64,000 nucleotides of DNA from Myxococcales bacterium (GCA_020633435.1 JACKDP010000002.1:186001-250000), one strand, 5' to 3'; positions 41,759 through 50,600 are shown, counted from the stretch's first letter. Notes: generated by a model not told the origin, from the letters alone. Made by a program: numbers and translations.

Positions 41759-42830
41759 TGAACTCGGCGGGTCGGGTCAGCGCCACGCCCACCTGGGCGA
41801 TCAGGCGGCCATTGTCGAGGTCGGTCTGGGTCATGGTCGACCGATCACAGCGCACGAAGAACGCCTCGTCCGGCTGAAGGCCGAGCAGGCCGCCCAGGCG
41901 CCAGACCTGCGTGAGGAAGGTGTTCATCGCCTCCCTCACCCGGGACCAGAGCGCCTCGTTGTTCGGCTCGAACACGGCCCACTCGGTGCCCAGCGCCAGG
42001 CAGCGCTCCAGGTAGAGCAGCGTGCGGCGGACGGGGACGTCGCGGACCTCCGGGTCGGCCCGATCCAGCGTCCGGGCGCCCCAGACGACGGTGCCCGCCT
42101 CGGGGAGCGTGCGCAGGCCGTTGATCCCGGCGGCGGTCAGCCGGTCCAGGGCGTCCGCGGTCAGGTCGGTCGCCAGGCCGACCACCCCGGGCAAGGTGCG
42201 CTGGTCGCCAGCGGGGGCCTTCCAGACGCCAGCCTCCACATCGGTGCGGACGTACAGGCCGGCCACGAGGCCGCTGGCTGGCTCGGGCCTGGGGGGCTCA
42301 CCGTCCCGGGCGCGCAGGACGGCGGGGAAGTAGACGGCGCAGGAGCTGGCGTCCGCGGCGGCGATGCCGAGCGCGGCGGGATCCCAGGCGGCGCCCTGGC
42401 TCCAGTCGGCGGGCGCGTCGACGAGGAGGAAGCGCTGGTGCTCGCGAGCGACCTTCGCGGCGGCGGCCCAGGCCCAGGGGGGTACGTCGGCGCCGTGGGC
42501 CGAGGGGGCCAGGACGAGGAGCGCAGCCTCCGTCTGCGCCAGGGAGGCGAGGCCCGCAGCCAGCGAGGCGGGCGACGCCGAGGTGCGGACGACCAGCGCC
42601 CGGCGGCCCCCGGCGTCGAAGAAGCCCCGGATGGCGGCGAGGATGGGCGTGTCGAAGTCACCGAACTCGCTCACGAATTCGGTGGTGGAGGTCACCAGGA
42701 CGGGGGTCTCGACGGGGCCCGCGGGCGACTCGCCGAGGAACCCGGTCGTCGACGTGGGCACCCCCTCGATGACGTGGGGTCGGAGCGAGGCCTCCTCGAC
42801 GAAGACACCGGGAGCGAGGTACTCGGGCAT
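41712..42830 (-). CDS. Orphan phage-type contractile tail sheath protein
   Basis: 372 residues beginning MPEYLAPGVFVEEASLRP, the conserved start of tail sheath subunits of phages, pyocins and extracellular contractile injection systems. The middle shows STTGFLGESPAGPVETPVLV and a central domain, and the C-terminal domain contains INGLRTLPEAGTVVWGARTL, LERCLALGTEWAVFEPNNE and RPAEFIIF, as in sheath C-terminal domains. Only the sheath is present: no tube, baseplate, spike or AAA+ gene appears nearby. It may be a subunit supplied to a cluster elsewhere, a relic, or repurposed. CAGGAGG precedes ATG 42830; 52 bases separate it from the upstream lipoprotein gene. Confidence 0.85.
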   Translation of the reverse strand: MPEYLAPGVFVEEASLRPHVIEGVPTSTTGFLGESPAGPVETPVLVTSTTEFVSEFGDFDTPILAAIRGFFDAGGRRALVVRTSASPASLAAGLASLAQTEAALLVLAPSAHGADVPPWAWAAAAKVAREHQRFLLVDAPADWSQGAAWDPAALGIAAADASSCAVYFPAVLRARDGEPPRPEPASGLVAGLYVRTDVEAGVWKAPAGDQRTLPGVVGLATDLTADALDRLTAAGINGLRTLPEAGTVVWGARTLDRADPEVRDVPVRRTLLYLERCLALGTEWAVFEPNNEALWSRVREAMNTFLTQVWRLGGLLGLQPDEAFFVRCDRSTMTQTDLDNGRLIAQVGVALTRPAEFIIFRIGQWTADAAPR

Positions 42831-42882
42831 GGCGGCCTCCTGGCTGCCCCCAGCATGGCGCGCCGGGCCGCCTTCCGCCACC

Positions 42883-44397
42883 TCAGTCCACCCAGTCGAC
42901 TCCGTGGAAGGCGCGGGCGGCGTAGGGCACCGTCCAGGTGTGGTCCGCGCCGCCCGACCAGGTGACGCGCCCGGCGGCGTCGCGGCGGATGGGCTTGAAG
43001 TGGAGCGTCTCGCCGGGGGGCAACCGCAGCTCGGCCAGCCAGGTGGGGTAGCCGGCCGGGTCGAGGGGCACGGCCTGAGCGGCATCCCAGGCGCCGAGGG
43101 CGGGGTGGTCGCCGACGAGGAAGATGGCTTCGCCGGCCACGGTGTGGGCGCCGCGGACCTGGAGCTGCACGGCGGCCGGGCGGCAGGCGAAGGTCTCGTC
43201 GGCGTCGAGGCCGCACGGGTGGACCCAGATCTCGACGCAGGCGGGGGCGGCGGCGGCGGCGTACCAGTGGAAGACCGGGGGGCCGTAGTCGCTGTCGCGG
43301 CCGGTCACCAGGGCCTCGCCGGGCTGGAGGTGGCGGAAGGTGGCCACGTCGGTCAGGCCGTAGGCGGCGGCGCCGGCTCCGAAAGCGAAGCCGTGCTCGT
43401 CGTCGGCGAAGAGGTGCGCCTGGCCCCAGGCGGCCAGCAGGGGCACGGCCTCGAGGCTGTTGACCAGGCTCTCGGCCGGGTCGCCGATGGCGTGCCAGCC
43501 CGCGCCGCTCGGGGCGCCGGTGGCCGCCTCCGCGGCAGCGTCGCGGCCGTCGAGGCAGAGGTAGACGTGCTTGAAGGGGGCCTCGGTGACCCAGGAGCGG
43601 GCGCCGCCGACGGCCGTGACGCGGCCGGGCAGGCCGGCGTGGACGGTGGGCGTCACGTAGGGGGCGTGGTTGTAGCCGGGGCCGGCGCCCTGGGCCGCGA
43701 GGGCGTCCGCGGCGGAGCCGGGGCGGCCGCTCACGCCCGCCGGATCGGGCAGGGCGGCGGGGCGCAGGGGGGCGGGCACGCTGTCGGCGAGGACGTCGGC
43801 GTCGCGGACGGGGTGGCGAAAGCTCAAGGGAAACGCGTCGTTCCAGCCGTCGGGCCGCAGGATGAGGCGGTCGGTGGCCGGGCGCCAGCCGGCCGGGGGC
43901 TGCCAGGTGGCGGAGGCGTGCCCGGCGGCGTCGGGGGCGAGGGCGAGGTGCAGGGGGGCGCCGTCCTCGACCTGGAGGCTCAGCCCGGCGATGGGGCCGA
44001 GGGCGTGGTCGAGGCGGAGGGTGACCGCGCCGTCATGGCGCAGGGCGGCCACGACGGGCGGGCGTGGGACGCTCCAGCCGGGCAGGTCGACGACGGCGTT
44101 GGTCTGGCCGTCGCCGAAGGGCGCGACGTCGGAGGCGGACAGGCGCACCGGGAACGCGACGACGACGACGGCAGGATCGGCCAGGGCCTCCTCGGCGGCG
44201 TTGGCCAGGACGGCCTCGGGGGTCCAGCGGGCGGGGTCGGCGCCGCCCCAGGGCCCGGCGGCGGTGGCGCTGGCCTGGTCGGCCTTGCCCACGACGGCGG
44301 CGGCGGGGCGCTCGGCCGGGGCGGCGACCATCTCCGGCGCGGGGGGCGTGGCGCAGGCGGCGAGCAGGGCGGCGAGGGGGGCGAGCAGGCGGTGCAT
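42883..44397 (-). CDS. Lipoprotein with C-terminal CBM20 starch-binding-like domain
   Basis: 504 residues with lipobox ALLAACAT (Cys about 15), so probably outer-membrane anchored. The N-terminal ~390 residues have no family I recognise; they include a segment PGYNHAPYVTPTVHAGLPGR and Cys-containing strands near 420. Residues about 410-500 fit CBM20: TVAGEAIFLVGDHPALGAWD, then YPTWLAELRLPPGETLHFK and VTWSGGADHTW, with the Trp residues used for glucan binding. It may bind alpha-glucan at the surface. It lies directly before the tail-sheath gene on the same strand with only 52 bases between, which may mean co-transcription. CTGGAGG precedes the ATG. Confidence 0.7.
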   Translation of the reverse strand: MHRLLAPLAALLAACATPPAPEMVAAPAERPAAAVVGKADQASATAAGPWGGADPARWTPEAVLANAAEEALADPAVVVVAFPVRLSASDVAPFGDGQTNAVVDLPGWSVPRPPVVAALRHDGAVTLRLDHALGPIAGLSLQVEDGAPLHLALAPDAAGHASATWQPPAGWRPATDRLILRPDGWNDAFPLSFRHPVRDADVLADSVPAPLRPAALPDPAGVSGRPGSAADALAAQGAGPGYNHAPYVTPTVHAGLPGRVTAVGGARSWVTEAPFKHVYLCLDGRDAAAEAATGAPSGAGWHAIGDPAESLVNSLEAVPLLAAWGQAHLFADDEHGFAFGAGAAAYGLTDVATFRHLQPGEALVTGRDSDYGPPVFHWYAAAAAPACVEIWVHPCGLDADETFACRPAAVQLQVRGAHTVAGEAIFLVGDHPALGAWDAAQAVPLDPAGYPTWLAELRLPPGETLHFKPIRRDAAGRVTWSGGADHTWTVPYAARAFHGVDWVD

Positions 44398-44500
44398 GGC
44401 GGCCTCCAGCGTGGACGCGCGCAGTGTGCCGTCGGCGGCGTTGGCCTGCATGCGCAGGTTGGCCCAAGGTTGTCGACTTTCAGCCAACCGGCCCGGTGAT

Positions 44501-44521
44501 GCGGCGGGCGCCGCCTTTTTT
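44501..44521 (+). terminator. GC hairpin followed by T run
   Basis: gcggcg-gg-cgccgc at 44501-44514 followed by CTTTTTT and a T-rich stretch, the clearest intrinsic-terminator shape in the window. It would stop plus-strand transcription about 95 bases before the transposase ATG, insulating that gene from read-through. Confidence 0.55.
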
Positions 44522-44614
44522 CTCTTTGTTTTCAGCCATCTCGAAGAAAGTCTGCGACACGCGCCGCGACTGACCGATGGAAGAGGAGGCCCCGACCGCC
44601 CTGGAGGACGCCCC

Positions 44615-45559
44615 ATGGCCGAGCAGCTGCGCATCGAGATGGACACCTACCGGCTCCCGAGCCCCCGCCTGGGCCGCCCGGTCCTCGTCTTCGAGGTCAC
44701 CTCGAAGGTCACCGACGACCTCTTCCTGCTCGTCCCCCGGCCGCGGATCGTCGCGATCCTCAACGGCATCCTGGGGAGGGCCCAGCAGAAGACCGCGGAC
44801 TTCGACTTCGACCTCTACGGCTACTACTTCATGTCGAACCACCTGCACCTGCTCATCGGGGTGGAGGAGCTGGTGGACAAGAGCCTCGTGCTGGAGTGGG
44901 TCAACCGGGAGATCGCGAGGAGAATCAACAAGTACCACGACCGGACGGGCCAGCTCCTCACCCCGAACCACGCCATCCAGATCACCTCCGAGGCCCACGC
45001 GCTGGAGCGGCTGCGCTACGTGATGGGCCAGGCGACCGCCCAGCTCAAGACGCGCCACCCGGCCGACGACGTCTTCGCCTGCGCCAACCCGGCGCTGCTG
45101 CGCGGCGAGCCGCTGACGGGCGTCTTCGTGCACGGCAACGGCGTCGAAGAAGAGGTCACCGTCCGCCTCGACCGCCTGCCCGGCCTGGGCGACCTGACCC
45201 CCAGGTCCCACCGCGCGCTCATGTGGCAGCTCGCCGATGGCATCGCCGGCGAGCACCGCCCGCGCCGCAAGAAGGCCGGCCTGCCCGTGCCCGACCCCGA
45301 GGCCGTCCGCCAGGTCGACCCGTGGACGCGCCCGAAGGTGCGGGACCGCAGCCCCGCGCCGGTCGTCCACGGCACCCCCGAGCAGCAAGCCGAGTGGCGC
45401 GCCCTGCACGCGACCCTGCGCGAGGCCTACACGGAGGCCCACATCGCCTACTGGAAGTGGCTCGCCGACCCCCGCTCGCCGCTCATCCCCTTCCCGCCGG
45501 GGACCATCCCGCCGTCCCACGCCCGCAAGGCCATGCGCGCGCTGGCCGAGAGCGGGTGA
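44615..45559 (+). CDS. Y1/RAYT-type (REP-associated tyrosine) transposase-like protein
   Basis: 314 residues. The N-terminal ~150 show the Y1_Tnp fold of IS200/RAYT enzymes: FDLYGYYFMSNHLHLLIG with the HUH metal motif (H76, H78) and a candidate catalytic Tyr in LERLRYVMGQATAQL. The C-terminal half is Arg/Pro-rich and ends in a Trp-rich helix (HIAYWKWLADPRSPLIPFP), an extension seen in family members of this kind. These enzymes nick and rejoin single-stranded DNA, and RAYTs act on REP hairpins. No IS ends flank it, but two 58-bp repeats lie just downstream. GGAGG precedes ATG 44615. Confidence 0.8.
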   Translation: MAEQLRIEMDTYRLPSPRLGRPVLVFEVTSKVTDDLFLLVPRPRIVAILNGILGRAQQKTADFDFDLYGYYFMSNHLHLLIGVEELVDKSLVLEWVNREIARRINKYHDRTGQLLTPNHAIQITSEAHALERLRYVMGQATAQLKTRHPADDVFACANPALLRGEPLTGVFVHGNGVEEEVTVRLDRLPGLGDLTPRSHRALMWQLADGIAGEHRPRRKKAGLPVPDPEAVRQVDPWTRPKVRDRSPAPVVHGTPEQQAEWRALHATLREAYTEAHIAYWKWLADPRSPLIPFPPGTIPPSHARKAMRALAESG

Positions 45560-45745
45560 GCGCGCGGCGGGGCGCCGACAGCAAGCAGCGTGAGCGCAGC
45601 CGGTGGGTGCCATGGGCGAGGTGCGCGTCGGCGGCCGCGACCGTGGCCGCCTGGCGGTGGAGAGGCGTGGCTGGGCCCCGGACAGCGACCCGCACCCGCT
45701 CCTCTCAGCCCGTCCACACGACCAAGAGCCACCCCCACCCCGCCC

Positions 45746-45803
45746 GAATTCCAGCCACACCGCCGGCGTGCACCCCCAAACTTGCAAACCCGGTAGGCGA
45801 GTG
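45746..45803. repeat. 58-bp repeat, copy 1 (candidate REP target)
   Basis: Begins gaattccagccac, ends with gcaaacccggtaggc plus gagtg. Its centre CAC-acc-GCC-ggc-GTG can form a small hairpin. About 11 differences from copy 2, 74 bases away start to start. Confidence 0.6.
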
Positions 45804-45819
45804 AGGACGCGGCCTTCGC

Positions 45820-45877
45820 GAATTCCAGCCACGCTGCCGTCGTGCACCCGCCCTCGCGCAAACCCGGTAGGCAAGTG
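45820..45877. repeat. 58-bp repeat, copy 2 (candidate REP target)
   Basis: Same blocks gaattccagccac and gcaaacccggtaggc at identical spacing. The hairpin centre is CAC-gct-GCC-gtc-GTG: both arms changed while CAC/GTG stayed paired. Confidence 0.6.
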
Positions 45878-45955
45878 GCTGTGGCCGCGGTAGCGTCGGG
45901 GCGTTGGTGGCGTGGAGGTGGGGATGCTGGGGCTGGGTGGGTGGTGGGGTCGGTC

Positions 45956-46933
45956 GTGAGCGGCTTCGTCTTCGAGGGTATGACCCCGGCCCTGCAGGCG
46001 TGGGTCGACTACGCCGGGCAGGCGGGCGCGGATCCGCAGGAGCGCGACCGGCTCAAGGGCCTGGTGCCGCCGGCGCTGTTGGCGCGGTGGTGGGCGGCGC
46101 AGCGGGTGTGGCGCTGCCGCGACGAGGCCCGGGTGGGGGAGCCGGTGGTGCACGCCGCGCCGAGCGGGCGGTACCGCCTGGAGGTCACGACCCACGCGGA
46201 GGGGCCGCGGACGTGGGCGTATGCGAAGGGGCGCGTGTACGACGGCGAGACGCTGGTGGCCGAAATCCTGAGGAACTTCAGCCACTTTCCGTTCGTGTGG
46301 GTCGAGGGGCACGCCAGCGGGCATGACTACCTCATCGGCGGTGAGGACTATCAGGGTCAGACGGTCATCGAGCTGGACACGGGGCGCCGGGCGGAGCACC
46401 TGCCTCCCGAGGCCGCCGAGGGCAGGGGCTTCTGCTGGGCGGACTTCGCGCTGTCGCCGTCGGGGCGGACGTTGGCGGTCGAGGGCTGCTACTGGGCCTG
46501 GCCGTACGAGCTGCGGCTCGTCGATCTCGGGGATCCCCTCACCGCGCTGCCGGTGCTCACGTACTTCGGCGACGAGGCCAGCGTCCGGTGGCTGCCCGAG
46601 GAGCCCGACGCCGGTGACGTCACCCGGCGCGTCGAGCTGTATGCCCCCACCGGGGGCCGGGCGGACGATCTGAGCGACGCGGAGGAGGCGGATCTGCAGC
46701 GGCGCCAGGCGGCCGGCGAGACCGACCTGTGGCGCACCGAGGCGCGGGTCGAGCGCTGGGTCCGGGGGTCCATCGCGGCACACGCGGGGGTCCAGATCGA
46801 CGCCTTCCCCGCGGGCGAGGCGCTCTGGGCCGAGGGGCTGCGCAACGTGCAGGCCCTCATCGACCGGGCGCCACCGGCGGACCAGGCGCTGCTGCTCGCC
46901 CGCCTGGCCGCCCGGGCGTCGACCCCGGACTAG
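45956..46933 (+). CDS. Unknown cytoplasmic protein with beta-propeller-like segments
   Basis: About 325 residues; start uncertain between GTG 45956 and ATG 45980. I recognise no family. It has no signal peptide or membrane segment. Residues 60-230 are beta-rich with regularly spaced strands (GRYRLEVTTHAEGPRTWAYA; WADFALSPSGRTLAVEGCYW) as in WD40/TolB-like repeats, and the C-terminus is helical and charged. Its 3' end overlaps the convergent uppP gene by 4 bases. It may belong with the transposase and repeats as a local insertion, but its codon use is ordinary for this genome. Confidence 0.6.
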   Translation: MSGFVFEGMTPALQAWVDYAGQAGADPQERDRLKGLVPPALLARWWAAQRVWRCRDEARVGEPVVHAAPSGRYRLEVTTHAEGPRTWAYAKGRVYDGETLVAEILRNFSHFPFVWVEGHASGHDYLIGGEDYQGQTVIELDTGRRAEHLPPEAAEGRGFCWADFALSPSGRTLAVEGCYWAWPYELRLVDLGDPLTALPVLTYFGDEASVRWLPEEPDAGDVTRRVELYAPTGGRADDLSDAEEADLQRRQAAGETDLWRTEARVERWVRGSIAAHAGVQIDAFPAGEALWAEGLRNVQALIDRAPPADQALLLARLAARASTPD

Positions 46934-47745
46934 CCGAAGGCCAGGGCGAGGGCCCCCACCGCCAGGCAGTACCAGCCGAAGTGGCCGAACCAGCCACGCC
47001 GGACGACGCCGAACAGCAGCCAGAGGGCGGCGAGGCCGGAGAGGAAGCTGGCCACGGTGCCGATGGTGAGCGCCGTGATGACGTCGTCGGCCGGCGGGGC
47101 GGCGAGCAGGTCCTTGAGCTTGAGGGCGCAGGCCCCGCCGATGACCGGCAGCGAGAGCAGGAAGCTGAAGCGGGCCGCGCGCTCCGGCGCGACCCCGAGC
47201 AGCTCGGCGGAGGCGATGGTGCTGCCCGACCGGGAGACGCCCGGCAGGATGGCGACGGCCTGGGCGACGCCGATGAGCAGGCCCCGACCCAGCGTGATCT
47301 CGCGGTCCCCCGTCCGCACCAGACGGCTGCTCAGCAGCAGCAGGCCCGTGAAGAGGAGCGCGCCGCCCACCAGCCGCGGGGAGGAGAACGCGGCCTCGAG
47401 CTCGTCCTTGAAGAGCACGCCGACGATGCCCGCAGGCAGGCAGCCGACGACGATGGCCACGACCAGTCGCAGGCTGGCATCTTCCCGATATTGCTGCGTA
47501 ATTTGGCCGGGCGATCGCAGCGCGCGGCCCGTCGCGGCGAGCAGCGCGCCGACGTCTTTGCGCAGCAGCACGAGCACGCTGAGCAGGGTGCCGAAGTGGA
47601 CGGCGACCTCGAAGGCGGCGCCGCCACCGTCCAGGTGGACGCCCAGGAGCGCCTTGCCGAGGACGAGGTGGCCGCTGGAGGAGACGGGCAGGAACTCGGT
47701 GAGCCCCTGCAGCAGGCCGAGCAGGGCGGCGGACAGGGCGTCCAT
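46930..47745 (-). CDS. uppP: Undecaprenyl-diphosphatase
   Basis: 271 residues, eight membrane segments, standard BacA/UppP length. The signature GLTEFLPVSSSGHLVLG near the N-terminus and PGVSRSGSTIASAELLGV (about residue 165) carry the catalytic Glu, Ser, His and Arg. It dephosphorylates undecaprenyl diphosphate to recycle the lipid carrier for peptidoglycan and polysaccharides, and overexpression gives bacitracin resistance in other bacteria. It directly follows the M16 peptidase genes on the same strand (3 bases), so it may be read with them. Confidence 0.96.
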   Translation of the reverse strand: MDALSAALLGLLQGLTEFLPVSSSGHLVLGKALLGVHLDGGGAAFEVAVHFGTLLSVLVLLRKDVGALLAATGRALRSPGQITQQYREDASLRLVVAIVVGCLPAGIVGVLFKDELEAAFSSPRLVGGALLFTGLLLLSSRLVRTGDREITLGRGLLIGVAQAVAILPGVSRSGSTIASAELLGVAPERAARFSFLLSLPVIGGACALKLKDLLAAPPADDVITALTIGTVASFLSGLAALWLLFGVVRRGWFGHFGWYCLAVGALALAFG

Positions 47746-47748
47746 GGG

Positions 47749-49248
47749 CTAGCGGGCGGCCTGCTGGACCGGGGGCTCGGCGGGGGGCGCGGTCGGCGGG
47801 GCGGCGGGCAGCAGGTTGCCCTGGCCGTCGTGCTCGATGACGGGGAGGCCCAGGCTCTCCAGCGTCGGCAGCAGGGCGGCCTTGTCGCCGACCACCACGA
47901 TCACGAAGTCCCCATGGGCGTACTTCTTCGCCATGGCGTTCGCGTCGGCCGTGGTCACGGCCGCCATGCGGGCGGGCCAGTGCTGCAGGTAGTCGCTCGG
48001 GTGGCCATCGAGGACGAGGGCCGTGAGCTGGCCGGCCACCGACGCCATCCGCTCGAAGTCGCCGGGGAAGCCGAGCAGCATGCCGCCGACCGCCTCGCCG
48101 CGCTCCTGGTCGGTGACGGGGCGGGCGCCGGTGACGTCGGCGAGCTCCTTCTGGATCTCGTCGATGCTGGCGCGCGTCGTGTCGGCCTTCACCCGGGCGC
48201 CCAGGCTGAAGAAGCCCGCCTGCCGCCAGCGGTTGAAGCCGCTGCGCGCGCCGTAGGTGTAGCCCTTGTCCTCGCGCAGGTTCAGGTTGAGCCGGCTGGT
48301 GAAGGCCCCGCCGATGGTCCAGTTGAAGACGTCGGTGGCGAGCTGGTCGTCGGCCGCGATGGTGCCGGGGATGCGCCGCGCCACCTGGACGACCGACTGG
48401 GTGCTGCCAGGAAAGTTGACCAGGTGGATGGCGGCCGGGGGCTGGGCGCCGGCCACGACCGCCAGCGGTGCCGAGGGCTGGCCCTGCCAGTCACCGAAGG
48501 TGGCCTGGAGGGCCTGCTGCACGGCGTCCCGATCCGCGTCGCCCACCACCACGATGCGGGCGCCGGCGGGCTGCACGACGGCCGCGTACTGGGCCTTCAC
48601 ATCCGCCAGCGTCAGGCCCTGCAGGGTGTCGCGGATGCCGCCCGGCGACATGCCGCCGTAGCCCTCGCCGAACAGCGCCCGGCGCAGGGTGAGGGAGGCG
48701 GCGGTGCCGGGCTCGGCCTCGTCGGCCAGCGCGGCGGCGATGCGCTGGGCCTTGCGGCGCTCGAACTCCTCGGCGGGGAAGTCGGGCGAGCGCAGGATGT
48801 TCTTCAGAATCGCCAGGGATTCCGAGAGTTTGTCGGCCAGCAGGTCCATCGAGACCACCAGCCCGTCCGTGGCGGCGCTGGCGCCGTAGTCGGTGGCGAG
48901 GCGCTGCAGATCCTCGCTGATCTGGAGCGAGGTGCGGCCAGCCGCCCCCTCGTCGAGCATGTCGGCCACCAGCGACGTGAGGCCGGCCTTGCCCTGCGGA
49001 TCGGCGGAGGCGCCCCCCGGGAAGATGATCTGCAGGCTCAGCAGCGGGGCCTGGGCCTGGCGCAGGAACCAGACCTCCATGCCGTTGGCGAGCGTCCAGG
49101 TCTCGACGGCGGGCGGCGCCCAGCCGGGATCGGCCTTCGGCGCGGGGAGGCCAGAGCGATCCACCGGCGGCGGCGGCTTCGCCCCGCAGGCGGCGAGCGT
49201 CAGGGCCAGGGCCAGCAGGCCCACGACGCGAGTGACGGCGCGGCTCAC
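47749..49248 (-). CDS. Non-catalytic M16-family peptidase-like lipoprotein
   Basis: 499 residues starting at GTG 49248, overlapping the stop of the active M16 gene. The signal has lipobox LTLAACGA. Two M16 halves are recognisable (ETWTLANGMEVWFLRQAQAP near the start; LNLNLREDKGYTYGARSGF, the conserved R-Y motif of the C-terminal half). At the zinc-site position the sequence reads KAGLTSLVADMLDEG, lacking the HxxEH, so this chain cannot hydrolyse peptides. It is expected to pair with the active subunit in the periplasm, as in two-chain M16B enzymes. Pro/Ala-rich C-terminal tail. Confidence 0.9.
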   Translation of the reverse strand: MSRAVTRVVGLLALALTLAACGAKPPPPVDRSGLPAPKADPGWAPPAVETWTLANGMEVWFLRQAQAPLLSLQIIFPGGASADPQGKAGLTSLVADMLDEGAAGRTSLQISEDLQRLATDYGASAATDGLVVSMDLLADKLSESLAILKNILRSPDFPAEEFERRKAQRIAAALADEAEPGTAASLTLRRALFGEGYGGMSPGGIRDTLQGLTLADVKAQYAAVVQPAGARIVVVGDADRDAVQQALQATFGDWQGQPSAPLAVVAGAQPPAAIHLVNFPGSTQSVVQVARRIPGTIAADDQLATDVFNWTIGGAFTSRLNLNLREDKGYTYGARSGFNRWRQAGFFSLGARVKADTTRASIDEIQKELADVTGARPVTDQERGEAVGGMLLGFPGDFERMASVAGQLTALVLDGHPSDYLQHWPARMAAVTTADANAMAKKYAHGDFVIVVVGDKAALLPTLESLGLPVIEHDGQGNLLPAAPPTAPPAEPPVQQAAR

Positions 49249-50600
49249 TCGTCCACCTCCTGCTCCTGGGGGCCAGGCACGATGTCGATGCGGACGCGGC
49301 GGCCGGGGACCAGCCACTTCTGCGCCGCGGCGTGCACATCGGCGGCCTTGAGGTCGGTGTAGCGGGCCAGGTCGTCCTCCAGGAAGTCGGCGTCGCCCGT
49401 GAAGTGCAGGTAGTTGCTCAGCATCTGGGCGCGGCTGAGCACGCTCTCGACCTGGCCGAAGAAGCCCTTGCGCCAGCCGTTGAGCGCGCGGGTCATCTCG
49501 TCCTCCGTCGGCGGGGTGGACAGGGCCTCGGCCAGGGCGTCCTCGAGCGCCTTGGCGAGCGCGTCCACCGTCTGCCCCGGGGCCCCCGTGGCGACGACCA
49601 CGTACAGACTGCCCAGGTGGCGCGACGCCTGGAACGCCGACACGTCCTTGGCGACCTTCTTGTCGTACACGAGCGGCTGGTACAGGCGGCTGGTCTTGCC
49701 ATCGGTGAGGATGGACGACAGCACGTCGAGGGCGGCGTCATCGGCGCTGTACAGGGCCGGCGAGTGCCACGCCAGGTAGACCCGGGGCAGCTTCACGTCG
49801 TCCGTGGAGGTCAGGTGCTTCGGGGCCGCGAGCACCGGGAGCTCGGCCGTGGGGGTCGGCGCCCGCTTCCCGGCGGGCATGGCGCCGAAGTACTGCGCCA
49901 CCAGCAGCTCCGCCTCGTCCTCGTCGAAGTCGCCCACGATGGTGAGGATGGCGTTGGCGGGCACGTAGTACTGGCGGAAGAACGCCTTCACGTCGTCCAG
50001 CGACGCCGCCGTCAGGTCCTTGTGGGAGCCGATGGTGGTGTGCTGGTAGGGGTGCCCCTCGGGGTACATGTCCCGCGCCAGGTACTTCCAGACCATGCCG
50101 TAGGGCGTGTTCTCGTACCGCTGGCGGCGCTCGTTCTTCACCACGTCGCGCTGGTTGTCGAGCTTCTCCTGGGTGAGCACGTCGAGCAGGCCGCTCATGC
50201 GGTCCGACTCCATCCAGAGGGCCAGCTCCAGGTAGTTGGCCGGCACGCGCTCGTAGTAGTTCGTCCGGTCGGTGTTGGTGGTGCCGTTCACGGCGGCCCC
50301 GATGGGCTCGAACGGCTTGAAGTACTCGTCATCAAACGACTTTGAGCCCTGGAACATCAGGTGCTCGAAGAGGTGGGCGAAGCCGGAACGGCCCTTGGGC
50401 TCGTGGGCCGAGCCGACCAGGTAGCGCATCTCCACGGCGACCACCGGCAGGCGATCGTCGTGGCTGAGCAGGACCGTGAGGCCATTGTCCAGGGTGTAGG
50501 TCTTCACCGGCACCGACGGGGCCTCGCCCGCGAGGGCGGGCGCCGTCAGCGCGAGCAGTAGAAGGAGGGTTCTCAAGCGGCGTCCTCCGTGGCCAGCCAT
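49245..50600 (-). CDS. M16-family zinc metallopeptidase, active subunit
   Basis: 451 residues with signal peptide (LLLLLALTAPALA). Zinc site HxxEH in GFAHLFEHLMFQGS (about residue 77), with the downstream Glu in DVVKNERRQRYE. The fold start VKTYTLDNGLTVLLSHDDRL is typical. Works in the periplasm on short peptides. The coupled second gene supplies the non-catalytic half that carries the R-Y pair. The start at ATG 50600 gives the complete signal peptide. Confidence 0.93.
   Translation of the reverse strand: MAGHGGRRLRTLLLLLALTAPALAGEAPSVPVKTYTLDNGLTVLLSHDDRLPVVAVEMRYLVGSAHEPKGRSGFAHLFEHLMFQGSKSFDDEYFKPFEPIGAAVNGTTNTDRTNYYERVPANYLELALWMESDRMSGLLDVLTQEKLDNQRDVVKNERRQRYENTPYGMVWKYLARDMYPEGHPYQHTTIGSHKDLTAASLDDVKAFFRQYYVPANAILTIVGDFDEDEAELLVAQYFGAMPAGKRAPTPTAELPVLAAPKHLTSTDDVKLPRVYLAWHSPALYSADDAALDVLSSILTDGKTSRLYQPLVYDKKVAKDVSAFQASRHLGSLYVVVATGAPGQTVDALAKALEDALAEALSTPPTEDEMTRALNGWRKGFFGQVESVLSRAQMLSNYLHFTGDADFLEDDLARYTDLKAADVHAAAQKWLVPGRRVRIDIVPGPQEQEVDE

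Larger units (their letters stand above)
45560..45955. other. 396-base non-coding stretch with repeat pair
   Basis: Between the transposase and the next gene. It contains no credible coding sequence and has lower GC than its neighbours around 45720-45880, where the two 58-bp direct repeats lie. Confidence 0.6.

Noticed and set aside
41712..42830. Prophage or injection-system island
   Set aside because: Only the sheath gene is present, and neighbours are ordinary chromosomal genes.
45746..45877. Two repeats as a minimal CRISPR array
   Set aside because: Only two copies, imperfect, 16-base gap, no cas genes; REP-like elements next to a RAYT explain them better.
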